The notes beneath the pieces were generated by a model. The model worked only from the letters and a program-made list of their open reading frames with translations, searched no databases and had not been told where the DNA came from. A program made the position numbers and the translations under genes. Of a DNA stretch of 10,854 nt, positions 1 to 10,625 are shown piece by piece. Location of the stretch: positions 8,224 through 19,077 of the forward strand of contig SGPL01000606.1 of assembly GCA_004802705.1 (NCBI GenBank), written 5' to 3'. Origin of the DNA: Bondarzewia mesenterica. Taxonomy: Eukaryota > Basidiomycota > Agaricomycetes > Russulales > Bondarzewiaceae. Each line of letters opens with the position of its first letter. Position 1 is the first letter of the stretch.

Positions 1-660
1 CNNCNTACTTCTNACNNNCACAGACTNNNNCNGNACGTNGTNTCGTGTNTAAATATATCTNNANCNNTGACGCACGGCGCTCATGCGTTANTAGATTGAG
101 AACGCGGTGAAGNAGATAGACGGCGNGTACAATGCAACGGCTTNCCATTTGCATTTCTGCAAGGNTTACCAAGTTGTACTGCCTTTCNATCGGATATTTG
201 GATATCGCTGACGTTTACNTGACTNTGGTCNGTCCGTTGAATATGGAAGCTNGAGGATACCGCGGATAACAGTCACGTCTACAGCGCAGGGGAGGTTATC
301 AATCTGAAGGTCGACCTAGTCGCCCATCACACGGGCCATGCGAACATGTCTATTGTACGTGCTTGTTGAACGCCAATCCTTACCTGCCGCTCCGCGTACC
401 GTTGACCGATGTACTAAATCTCATCATTTTATCATGTTCATCTCGCATTTCAGACCACCATTGGCGAGCCTTTGTTTCTCTGGCCAGTCTGTGCAAACGA
501 TAGCCTCGGGCTTTCGTAATGCCCGCCAACGAAAGTCAATGCCTTGGTTTTCCTATCACACCAATTTATTGACAGCCATGCTACAGCTAACTTCGTTATG
601 GTGATCCCTGACCTGGGTGACGAATGCACTACGGCTGGGGCCTGTGCTATTCAGTGGTGG
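1..660. other. N-rich left edge, no supportable gene
   Basis: The first ~300 bases contain many ambiguous bases, as at a low-quality contig end. The remainder up to the tRNA has only short open frames (the longest about 88 codons), with no recognisable motif, splice pattern or compositional signal. Nothing here can be called. Confidence 0.6.
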
Positions 661-674
661 TAGTACGGGGACAA

Positions 675-784
675 GCCCGCCTAGCTCAATCGGATAGAGC
701 GTCAGACTCTTACTGAAGAGGCGGGTTATACGTCGCTGAAAGGTGATGATCTGAAGGCTGCGAGTTCGACCCTCGCGGTGGGCT
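675..784 (+). tRNA. tRNA-Lys (anticodon CTT) with intron
   Basis: A full cloverleaf can be folded by hand. The acceptor stem is GCCCGCC (675-681) with GGTGGGC (777-783), one G-T pair. The D stem is GCTC/GAGC (684-687, 697-700). The anticodon stem is TCAGA/TCTGA (702-706, 750-754). The anticodon CTT is at 709-711. The T stem is GCGAG/CTCGC (760-764, 772-776) around TTCGACC. A 36-nt intron at 713-748 follows the base after the anticodon, the canonical place for nuclear tRNA introns. The internal A box (TAGCTCAATCGG, 682-693) and a near-consensus B box (GAGTTCGACCC, 762-772) support RNA polymerase III transcription. Oddity: the base after the acceptor stem (784) is T, whereas lysine tRNAs usually carry a purine there. 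The 3' CCA is not encoded, as expected in a eukaryote. Confidence 0.93.
713..748 (+). other. tRNA-Lys intron
   Basis: This 36-nt insertion separates base 37 (A712) from base 38 (A749). Removing it gives the seven-base anticodon loop CTCTTAA closed by a perfect 5-bp stem. Its first four bases, CTGA, can also pair with TCAG at 702-705, and AAGAG at 716-720 is complementary to CTCTT at 707-711. The precursor can therefore form local hairpins around the anticodon. Confidence 0.88.
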
Positions 785-790
785 AGTTTA

Positions 791-800
791 TTTTATTTTT
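791..800 (+). terminator. RNA polymerase III T-run terminator
   Basis: Runs of four and five T (791-794 and 796-800) lie 7-16 bases after the mature 3' end of the tRNA. This is the normal polymerase III stop signal. Confidence 0.8.
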
Positions 801-1124
801 CTCCCATACCAATCTCATTCCGATACGTTTCTGACTCTCTGAGTACTGCCCGAAACAGTAACTGGCAGACCTATGAGAGCTGCGTCGATTTTACAACGGC
901 TTGAGCGCCAATACCTTATCCGGCTGGTCATGTCTTGTAGTGTTGTGGTTTCGATGGAACAGAATTTACTTCAAATCCAGAGCTTGAGAAACTTGAGCTT
1001 GAACATAGAATTTCGAAACTTCCACTCGGAGGGGAGGATCGGAGGTGTTCTGTGACGTGAGCACTTCAGAGTCACATAAAGTCACGCCGGGTCACGTCAC
1101 TTTCGATCTCTCTTCCTCACCTGC
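801..1124 (+). promoter_or_regulatory. ATP23 upstream region with CCAAT boxes and GTCAC array
   Basis: This 324-nt stretch separates the tRNA terminator from the ATP23 start. It holds CCAAT at 809-813 and again at 908-912, the core bound by the HAP/NF-Y complex that often controls respiratory genes. Close to the start codon, GTCAC begins at 1071, 1081, 1091 and 1096. An inverted copy GTGACGTGA (1052-1060) forms perfect 9-bp arms with TCACGTCAC (1092-1100). No TATA box is evident. The regulatory role is inferred from position and pattern only. Confidence 0.4.
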
Positions 1125-2076
1125 ATGTCTGCCGCAGACTCGAGTTCCACCAGTGCAGCGGGCAGCAGCTCTACCTCGGCTTCTACTAACAAATTATTCC
1201 AAAAATGGAGTCGTGAGTTCTCGCTACTCACAGGTTACGGTATCTCGCACGACGAGCGTGTGTACGAGATCGGACGTCGCAACTGCGAGAAATGGAAGAA
1301 AGAGCTCATGAACTTCAGTCAGTATTCGTGCGTCGACACTTCTGCTCGTTCCTTCTTCAAGAATGATCGAACGTTTTGAATTAATCTTGACAATTTACTC
1401 GTTCTCTCTCAGGTCCACAAGTCGTCTTTATGATGCAACAGCTGAAGCTCGCTGGGGCTGATGTCCAACCTGAACATCTGCCGTGCATCCCATGCAACCT
1501 TAACCGTTCTGGAGGCTTCTCGCCCGAAATGGGTGCTGTTCTCCTTTGCCAGGGCAATTTTATGAACAAAAAGCATATGGAACACACCATGGTTCATGAG
1601 CTCGTTCACATGTTTGACCACGTCAAATTCAAGGTTAATTGGAATGACCTGAGACATCATGCATGCAGCGAGGTGGGTGCGATCGTATTTGTCCGCGTAT
1701 TATGAATGAATTCAAACCTGTCAACAGATTCGTGCAAGCAGTTTGAGCGGAGACTGCACGTGGACGAGAGAGCTTCAACGAGGCATCGTGAAATTCTCTA
1801 AGCAACACCAGGTAAGCTTCGCAATTTTCTCCTTCATCCGATGTTCAACCGAAGCTATGAAACATTTCCAAGACTTGTGTGCGGCGGCGGGCGATTCTGT
1901 CGGTCTTGGCTAATCCGGCATGCCCCGATGAGGCCACGGCGGAGCGTGCTGTGAACGAGGTGTGGGAGAGCTGCTTCAATGATACACGGCCCTTCGACGA
2001 GGTAATGTTGCTAGAACACGCGTTGAGCATGTTATCCATAGATTGCTTATTTGTATGCTTCCGACAGATATATTAA
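1125..2076 (+). CDS. ATP23: ATP23, mitochondrial inner-membrane metalloprotease
   Basis: ATP23-family zinc metalloprotease, peptidase family M76. In yeast it faces the intermembrane space, processes the Atp6 precursor and helps assemble the ATP synthase Fo part. Exons are 1125-1317, 1413-1672, 1728-1811, 1873-2001 and 2068-2076 (675 nt, 224 aa); introns of 95, 55, 61 and 66 nt all have GT-AG ends. The zinc motif HELVH is at residues 126-130, with catalytic Glu127. Nine cysteines are visible, including CIPC at 89-92. This fits a family whose cysteines form disulfides during Mia40 import. The Ser/Thr-rich first ~20 residues are not a classic matrix presequence, which also fits. The C-terminus reads TRPFDEIY, and the last exon supplies only Ile, Tyr and the stop. 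The first ATG in frame was chosen as start. The identification rests on motif and overall pattern, not on a database search. Confidence 0.93.
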
Positions 2077-2509
2077 ACTAGACTCGGCCCACTTCCGCTT
2101 TCCGTCTTCCGAGGCGATCGCTGAGAATATGGCATAGAAGGGGCATGGTCCACAGAACACGCCAGTACAGTACGACGAGCACGGAAATCCTTTGTGCTCA
2201 TTCTGCTAATCTACCATATGTTTTGTTCGGCATGGATACATAATACCATGTGTTCGAGGACGTACGGGAAAGTGTACGCGTGCGTATATACGGGCAAAGT
2301 GACGCAAGACTGATCTAAAAATAAGGTTTGCACACGAATAGATGACCGGCACGATCACGTGTCCGAGGTTCTGAAGTGCGCCGTGCGCCGTGTGGCCTGG
2401 GTATAAGAACCAGGCCCTCAATTCCACACGCGGCGTGCTTGAGTCCGTCTTGTTCTTCATCCTACCACCGTGACGTTTCCCATACCCTTCGACTATTCCC
2501 CCCTTCAAG
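2077..2509 (+). promoter_or_regulatory. Intergenic region: ATP23 3' UTR and promoter of the wall-protein gene
   Basis: No gene is seen in this 433-nt spacer. A TATA-like TATAAG lies at 2402-2407, 103 bases before the downstream ATG. A palindromic CACGTG E-box (bHLH site) lies at 2356-2361, about 40 bases further upstream. A pyrimidine-rich stretch at 2450-2507 resembles fungal transcription start regions. The left part presumably carries the ATP23 3' UTR. Confidence 0.45.
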
Positions 2510-3361
2510 ATGTTCAACAAGCTCAGGTGCGAGTGTTCTTTTCCATTTATCTCTCCTCGTCTCATCGTACCTTCAGTGTCCTCGTTGCTCTCGTTCCGTT
2601 CGTCGCTGGTCTCACGCTCAACGTTCCCGACAATCTTTCGTCGGGTGGACCCGCTACCATCTCGTGGACCACTGCTTCGGGAGACCCCTCTACATTCTCC
2701 ATTGAGCTTCTGAACACGATCTTTCATAATTCGTTTGCCATCGCGAACAATGTTCAACCCTCTCTCGGCAGCATAACTATCCAACTCCCTGCTGTCCCTC
2801 CTGGGTGAGTGAATGTTAAAAAGACAATTCCTCCATATACATATTGACATGCCGGGTAGCGATGGCTATACCTTGGAAGCCGTGAACATAACGTGAGTAT
2901 GAAAAAGAAATCGTGCTTGTGACGGGTGACAAACCGGATCCTCCCAGCGACATCAACCAAGTGTTTGCGACCACCGGAGGATTCTCCATCGCTGCTCCTT
3001 CCAGCTCTTCTGTTGCCTCTAGTACTTCTGCGGCTTCCAGTGCGAGTGGCAGTGCTTCCGGGTGTGTATCCCCCAGGACGGGTTTTCTCACCTGCAACTG
3101 ACTCTGCCCCGTAGTTCGGGTAGTTCTGCCTCTGCAAGTGCAACGGCTCCAAGCAGCAGCAGCTCTTTCGGCCGTACGGTCTCAAGTTCTGCGACTCCTT
3201 CGTCCGGCTCGGCATCCAGGTCTGGTTCGAGTTCCGCCGCGCCTGCTTCAAGCTCTCCGGTCTCTTTCAACGCTGGCTCGAACATGAAGTACGTGGGCGC
3301 TGGCTCCGTTGGTGCCATGGTTGTAGGCGCTGTCATCGGGGCGGCTGTCATGGCCCTCTGA
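2510..3361 (+). CDS. Secreted Ser-rich GPI-anchored protein, Kre9/Knh1-like N-domain
   Basis: Predicted cell-surface protein of 212 aa. Exons are 2510-2526, 2577-2804, 2860-2892, 2948-3061 and 3115-3361 (639 nt); introns are 50-55 nt with GT-AG ends. Residues 1-17 form a signal peptide (short basic start, then a hydrophobic run ending FVAG) that only appears after removing intron 1. Residues ~18-100 resemble the Ig-like Kre9/Knh1 N-terminal domain found in many basidiomycete surface proteins (LTLNVPDNLSSGGPATISWT, then a GYTLEAVNIT strand). N-glycosylation sequons are Asn25-Leu-Ser and Asn91-Ile-Thr, the latter completed across a splice junction. Residues ~105-180 are a low-complexity Ser/Ala/Gly stretch, probably O-mannosylated. 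Residues ~190-212 form a hydrophobic tail ending at the stop, typical of a GPI-anchor signal with the likely attachment site in NAGSN. Kre9 proteins are linked to beta-1,6-glucan; the exact role here is unknown. Confidence 0.85.
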
Positions 3362-4466
3362 TTGATCGGACATTCTCCCTTTGGAATTTTTTTTTTCTTT
3401 CGTACCCCCAGGAACTTTTCTTACTCCGCACTTTTTTCACATGGACTAGTTGATGTACTGTCAGACTGGTTTTGTTTGATCGTCTAGTGACAGTCTTCAT
3501 CCTTTCAGAGACACTACACTCCTTTGGCGCTCGTATACATAGCATATAGCATCTGGAATCCCTCAGCTCTCTCTGAGTTGCCTCCATTATTCCTCTGTTT
3601 CACAACTACATTGTTTGTATCAGATCTATCTTTTCTCATTGTGCAGGATGGTGCGATATGAGTTGAGTACCCATCATGTGCATCTCCATTGAAAATACTG
3701 GCACATACCTCCTTTGTCAGTTATTATAATCTTGGGCTCTGCGTTTTCGTGCGTATTGATTGTGCCAGTACACCATCCCAATGAGCGAGAGCAGCGCAAG
3801 TTCAGTCCGCTTGTGTAACAATTCAGTAGCGCTAGGTGCTTTGCGGCGGGGTCCTGATCGTTGACGATAAGGCACTCCCGCACAGGGGAAGACTCACATC
3901 CGACTTTGTCAAAAAATCAAAAGCCCAGGTTGCAAAAAAAAGTCGGGGGCCAGGACTGAGGCAAGGGCGCAGGCGTAGCATGCGATGCTGAAGATGAGCG
4001 TCCGAGGCGGCAGCGCTGAACCTCGATATTGAGCGTCATACTTGCACAATATTCGCAAGTCAGAGCGGGGTTCTGAGCACCCGATGATAGATGCATGAGA
4101 CCCATAAGTTGCTTTGTTCTGTCGAGACTCGACATGGGGTAATCTTCCAGAACACCACACACAAACTCCGAGGCTTTGGATAACGCATTGCAGATTCCTG
4201 GCTCAAGCGGAAATGGCCGATGGGCTATGTAGGTCACTGGACATGATCCACGACGACATCACGCACTGCGCAGTCCAGTGACATGGAAGGCATCCTCGAC
4301 ATTTATCCGTTATATGTAAATGCAAATGGGAGAGATTCATGTGCTCCGTCGTCGTCCCTTTGACGAATACCTATCAAGTTGACTATGGTCACGAGAAAGG
4401 ACAGAAAACGATTAACAATCATAGAATCTGGGGGGTCTAGAGTACACGAGGACAGAAACCATACTG
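3362..4466. other. Intergenic region between convergent genes, no supported gene
   Basis: About 1.1 kb lies between the stop codons of the wall-protein gene (+) and the MRH gene (-). The first part is T-rich (a run of T near 3388-3397), as expected of a 3' UTR. The longest open frame is 106 codons on the minus strand (3917-4237). It has no recognisable motif, signal peptide or clear splice partners, so it is not called. A perfect 10-bp inverted repeat at 4233-4282 is listed separately. Confidence 0.5.
4233..4282. repeat. Perfect 10-bp inverted repeat with 30-nt loop
   Basis: GTCACTGGAC (4233-4242) and GTCCAGTGAC (4273-4282) are exact reverse complements separated by 30 nt. Pairing does not extend beyond the ten bases on either side. 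It lies in the non-coding stretch between two convergent genes. It could form a hairpin in either transcript or be a binding site for a dimeric protein. Chance is also possible. Confidence 0.55.
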
Positions 4467-5768
4467 TTACAACCGGATTACACCGTTCGTGTCCAATCCC
4501 TTGGCAGGAGTCGTGCTTTCGCTTTCACCCCCCTGACCACCACTTTCCGGCAATCTCGCAGCCTGGTCTGGCAATGAGTGCCTCCCATGATCGTCATTGT
4601 CGACCCCCATGATCGCTTCTTCTTCCTCTTCTGGAAGTGAGGGTAGACGGGAAAATCCTCTTCGCCACGCCCCGTCCATGAGCCGAAGATGAATCACCAT
4701 GGTCGCCACTTTGCCAGGGACGCGCGCGCGCCCCGGCGAAGCGATCAAAGCAGTGATGGAACCATTCTAGAGCGTCTGTGAAAGAGAAGAAAGAGATCCT
4801 GGGAAGCTGGTCGAACCCGCGCATTTGGAGAACGTTGCGCCTATAGAGCGTTCCAATGACGAGGTAAAGCATGAGAAGCGCAATTGCGCTATGTAGAAAC
4901 CGTATGATGAGCATCGTGCTTATTATTGGAGTGGCGAAGGGACAGTCATACATCATTGATATACCGATGATCAGGCCTCCCCAGAAGCCCGATGGTTCGC
5001 CAGAGGGGCAAGCATACTACGGGAAGACGAGTTCTCAGCCCCAAAACAAAGTTGCCACAGATAAACAAACTCACATGTGTTCTCCATTCAACAAAAAATG
5101 CACACGCAGACGCATCGTCTGGAGGAAGTTGTGCGACAAATTGGGGGTTTCCTGCGATTGAGATTGCGTTACAGAATGAGCTTCTAGTCAGCCGTTGGTA
5201 CATACCTGACCCAAAGACTGACGTATCACAAATGAATCGCACGGCAGTTGAAGCGCGTAGATGCTCAGCGCTAGGACATGGAGAGCCGTCGGTCAGGATG
5301 AGGAGAGGGTGGTTGTCTCTCACGAGCAGGGTAGTATTGACTTCGCTGATGAGGTGATTGATACTCGAGTATTTTTAAAAAGTCAAGCAACTCACCCAAT
5401 GGAGAAGTCACCATGACCTTTTCGCACAAACCCCGCAACGTTTTCCGCATGCTCTACATTTGGATTCCACATCTCATGCGCGACGCTTCTGCAGACATTT
5501 ATGAAATAGTCTTCACCGCTCGGAGACTTGAAGCTGTAGTCTGTCCTAGACTCCTGACGGTCATCAGCTGAAACTCCTCGACATATCATGCAATGCAACG
5601 GCCAAGCACGAATATCACAGATATTTACCTAGACTTAAGAGGCTGCAAGTCGTAGAACTCGCTACCGTCGTGAGTAGTGCAAGGTCGCTCTTCAGCCGCG
5701 ACAGACCACATGAATAACATCCAAGGAAAACAAACGGTAGAGAGCAGACAGTGGTTAAGTCTATACAT
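4467..5768 (-). CDS. MRL1: MRH-domain membrane receptor, mannose-6-phosphate-receptor-like (Mrl1 type)
   Basis: Type I membrane protein expected to sort hydrolases between Golgi and endosome/vacuole. Exons on the minus strand are 5768-5629, 5545-5396, 5345-5206, 5151-5075, 5016-4952, 4888-4710 and 4657-4467 (942 nt, 313 aa). The first six junctions are well supported; the last intron (4658-4709, or 4658-4697 giving 317 aa) is uncertain. The signal peptide is residues 1-~25. The luminal MRH domain (~30-172) starts CTTHDGSEFYDL and ends with FFVEWRTHYACP. Glu165 in that motif matches the conserved sugar-binding glutamate of MRH lectins. One membrane segment spans ~181-205, followed by GTLYRRNVLQMRGFDQLP, typical of fungal Mrl1-like proteins. 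The cytosolic tail has an acidic cluster (EEEEEAI) resembling sorting signals and ends GVIRL. Atg27 also has an MRH-like fold and is the main alternative. Confidence 0.85.
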
Positions 5769-5916
5769 GCTCAGTGGGTGTAGGGGTAGCCGTTGTGGTC
5801 CCTAATAATTCAGTCAAGTTACTAGGCGGATGTAACCCGTGGGAAACTCCGAATTCAGCCGATCGTCATTGGCCAGCCGTGCTCGTCGTCGTTCGTGCCC
5901 TTCCTCATCGTCCATC
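5769..5916. promoter_or_regulatory. Compact divergent promoter, MRH receptor / NDUFS2
   Basis: Only 148 bases separate the two divergent start codons, so both promoters and both 5' UTRs must share this stretch. An inverted CCAAT box (ATTGG, 5868-5872) lies 45 bases before the NDUFS2 ATG. The HAP/NF-Y complex that binds CCAAT activates respiratory genes in fungi, so this is a plausible control site. No TATA box is evident on either strand. Confidence 0.5.
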
Positions 5917-8027
<2,111 letters not shown>

Positions 8028-8177
8028 AGTTAGATCAATATTTGAGACATGTAATCCAACTCTTATTGATTCATTTCTATATTCTTGGACCTATCTTTAT
8101 GGTCGCACAACGTCAAGTCTCTTTTATATTTTCTGAAGTCCGAATTTTCGTGCGAGTGGTACGGTAAAATACAATTC

Positions 8178-9355
8178 TTACACGATATCGAGAGGATGTC
8201 TGTCCTCGGTGCTCACGTGAACGGAAAGCTGTTTGGCGAGATCGAGTTCGTCTCCCTGCGCTTGGGCAAACTGCCTTTGAAGTTTTGAGGCCAATACGGG
8301 GAGATAACCGCGTTCCGTGTTTGTGTGGCCGCCTGTAATTGGGCACGTCAGTCCAGGAAAACGAAGGATGAAGAGCACATCCGTACAGAGGATGACGTTC
8401 CTATTTGCGGCGACAGCTGCGAGAACCTCGTGCTGCAAAGTGTGATATGAACGTGGGTATCACAAGAATGAAAGGTACTAGGCATACATGCGACATTTCG
8501 CCGGTGAAATAAACGTCTGCGTCAACTCCGAGGAGCATCGAGCCGCCTGAGCCCGCGCAAATTGCTATCCTTTGCACTTTACGATCCGAGGACGTCGCTA
8601 CTTGCACTGAAGACGCGTCCGTTTTAATTAAACAACCTGATTCCGCCGATTGTGAGTTGCAAAAGAGTGACGTACGATGTTGGAGTCCCAAATATTTCTT
8701 GATCCTGTCCTGCAGCTCGATCAGACTGACCTCTTGGTCCAGTCGGAGTAACCTCCCGGAGCCTCCGATGCCTTCTTGATCGTCGCCCAACAGGGAGGAT
8801 GTCCCCTTTCCCAGACCTTCAGCGAGCCAGTCGTTGATACCGCCGTACACGGAGTCGAGGGCGGTGTGTGGGGAGTAAACGGATATGCCGGCGGCTGCGC
8901 ATTGGAGCAAGGAGAATTGGAGGGGGTTGGAGAGGGTGAGGGAGGAGAGAGGTTTGAAGAGGGGTGGGTGGTAGGCGATTATGAGGGACGCGGGGAGAGA
9001 GCGGGCCTCGTTGAGGACTTTGGTCGTTAGACTTGGAGAGATGGAATGGTAAATACGATGGGGAGTACGCGTGTGAGAAATGTATAGACGCACTCGATTG
9101 TGAGTAGGATTTTGTGCGCGTTGCGCTGAGGGATATGGGGTGCTTCTGCCGGAGGGTATGGTGTTTAGATGTGAGGAAGTGCGGCTAATATGGATGAGGG
9201 TGCGAGACCTAAGAGCAATCCAACCTAAGTAATCGCGTTCAGTGTAGAAGTGGACTTTGACGGGGCACTAGATCACTTACATTGTCCCATTTCTCAGCAA
9301 GGCTGAGAGGGGCGATGCGCTCCATTGCCCTGCATACATACCTTACGAGAGACAT
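8178..9355 (-). CDS. NIF3: NIF3-family (DUF34/YqfO-like) protein
   Basis: Member of the widely conserved NIF3 family: metal-binding proteins proposed to act as GTP cyclohydrolase-like or metal-handling enzymes, with physiological role unsettled. Minus-strand exons are 9355-9281, 9224-9209, 9145-9094, 9031-8488, 8432-8387 and 8332-8178 (888 nt, 295 aa); introns are 54-63 nt, GT-AG. The N-terminus has the family pattern LAEKWDNVGLLLEAP, assembled across two introns that flank a 16-nt exon. IIAYHPPLFKPLSSLTLSNP (65-84) contains the metal-binding His69. AAAGISVYSPHTALDS follows. The C-terminal GHTNTERGYL (246-255) carries the other conserved His/Glu ligands. The length matches yeast NIF3 (about 288 aa). 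The stop codon lies 150 bases from the convergent NDUFS2 stop, and the start faces the glutaredoxin gene. The start was chosen because no intron is needed before the family N-terminus. Confidence 0.93.
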
Positions 9356-9673
9356 CTCAGCAATGCCAATAAAACGCGTGCTCGAACGTCGACGGGGGAC
9401 TCAATCACCAAAGAAATGCGCTACTCACGCATAATTTGCTCACGTGCGGGCATGATCTCACGTGCGATCTCCGAGAAAGCTGACGATGAGATCTGTCATC
9501 ATGGAATCGAAATCCCGAGCTTAAGGTCGTCCCGAAGCAGCAGGGGAAGCTTAAGGATGTTTCCCCACCTATATAAGGCTGCCGCTCGCCGGTTTACAGC
9601 ACCACTCTCCTTCGTCCTGTTTTCCTCATCCGTCCCCTCGTCTTCCCGCCCTTCTCCCCGACAACTCCAACTA
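9356..9673. promoter_or_regulatory. Divergent promoter NIF3 / glutaredoxin with TATA and twin E-boxes
   Basis: A 318-base region is shared by two divergent start codons. On the plus strand TATATAAG (9570-9577) lies about 100 bases before the glutaredoxin ATG and is followed by a pyrimidine-rich stretch (9600-9665), typical of fungal initiation. Two identical 10-mers CTCACGTGCG (9439-9448 and 9457-9466) each hold a CACGTG E-box, with starts 18 bp apart. ACGCGT, the MCB-type core, occurs at 9374-9379, and CCAAT at 9366-9370 next to the NIF3 start. Factor identity is inferred from motif only. Confidence 0.55.
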
Positions 9674-10273
<600 letters not shown>

Positions 10274-10625
10274 TCGCGCGTCGAGACGCACAAGTGGAAT
10301 TGATATCCTGTAACATAAATATCCGTATGTACAAAGGGATCATCATGGTCAGATAATACCAAATTATTATGCAGCTCTTGAACTGGCGTGATTCTCGCGC
10401 AAGTCTTCATCTTTGTACTCACGACATGCCAAAGAGCAGATGGGCTTGTCAGCCACGTCAAATCTATTTTTGAACTCGTGCTGAATGATGTCTCATGACC
10501 ACAAGCGCAGTGGTATTATTCCGATAGCTGCTGTACAGTATATACTAAAACGATCACAAAAGAATATTCACACTCTCTCCTAGATTTGACACATCGACAG
10601 TCAATCTCGTTCAACCGGTGCAAGC
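10274..10625. other. 3' intergenic region, no supported gene
   Basis: This 352-base stretch lies between the glutaredoxin stop and the stop of the probable minus-strand gene at the right edge. It is relatively AT-rich and should contain both 3' UTRs. One minus-strand open stretch, 10480-10367, follows a good acceptor (CATTCAG) and encodes a Cys-containing peptide that looks protein-like. It cannot be linked to an upstream exon with confidence and is discussed as a finding. Confidence 0.45.

Noticed and set aside
338..604. 88-codon plus-strand open frame near the N-rich edge
   Set aside because: There is no motif, no splice context and no upstream promoter signal. It also lies next to low-quality sequence.
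2206..2850. 214-codon minus-strand open frame over the wall-protein gene
   Set aside because: It is antisense to the signal peptide and Kre9-like exons, which have clear domains and introns in frame. The peptide is low complexity and shows no motif.
2754..3251. 165-codon minus-strand open frame
   Set aside because: It is antisense to the Ser-rich region of the wall protein. Repetitive TCN/AGC codons leave the other strand free of stops, so it is not a gene.
3917..4237. 106-codon minus-strand open frame in the intergenic stretch
   Set aside because: I looked for splice partners and motifs. One 42-nt candidate intron upstream leads into a different frame that stops soon after. No family is recognisable and the composition is not clearly coding, so it was left uncalled.
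5839..5916. Possible 26-residue N-terminal extension of NDUFS2
   Set aside because: The in-frame upstream start would be GTG rather than ATG, which is not expected in a fungal nuclear gene. The ATG at 5917 gives a good presequence.
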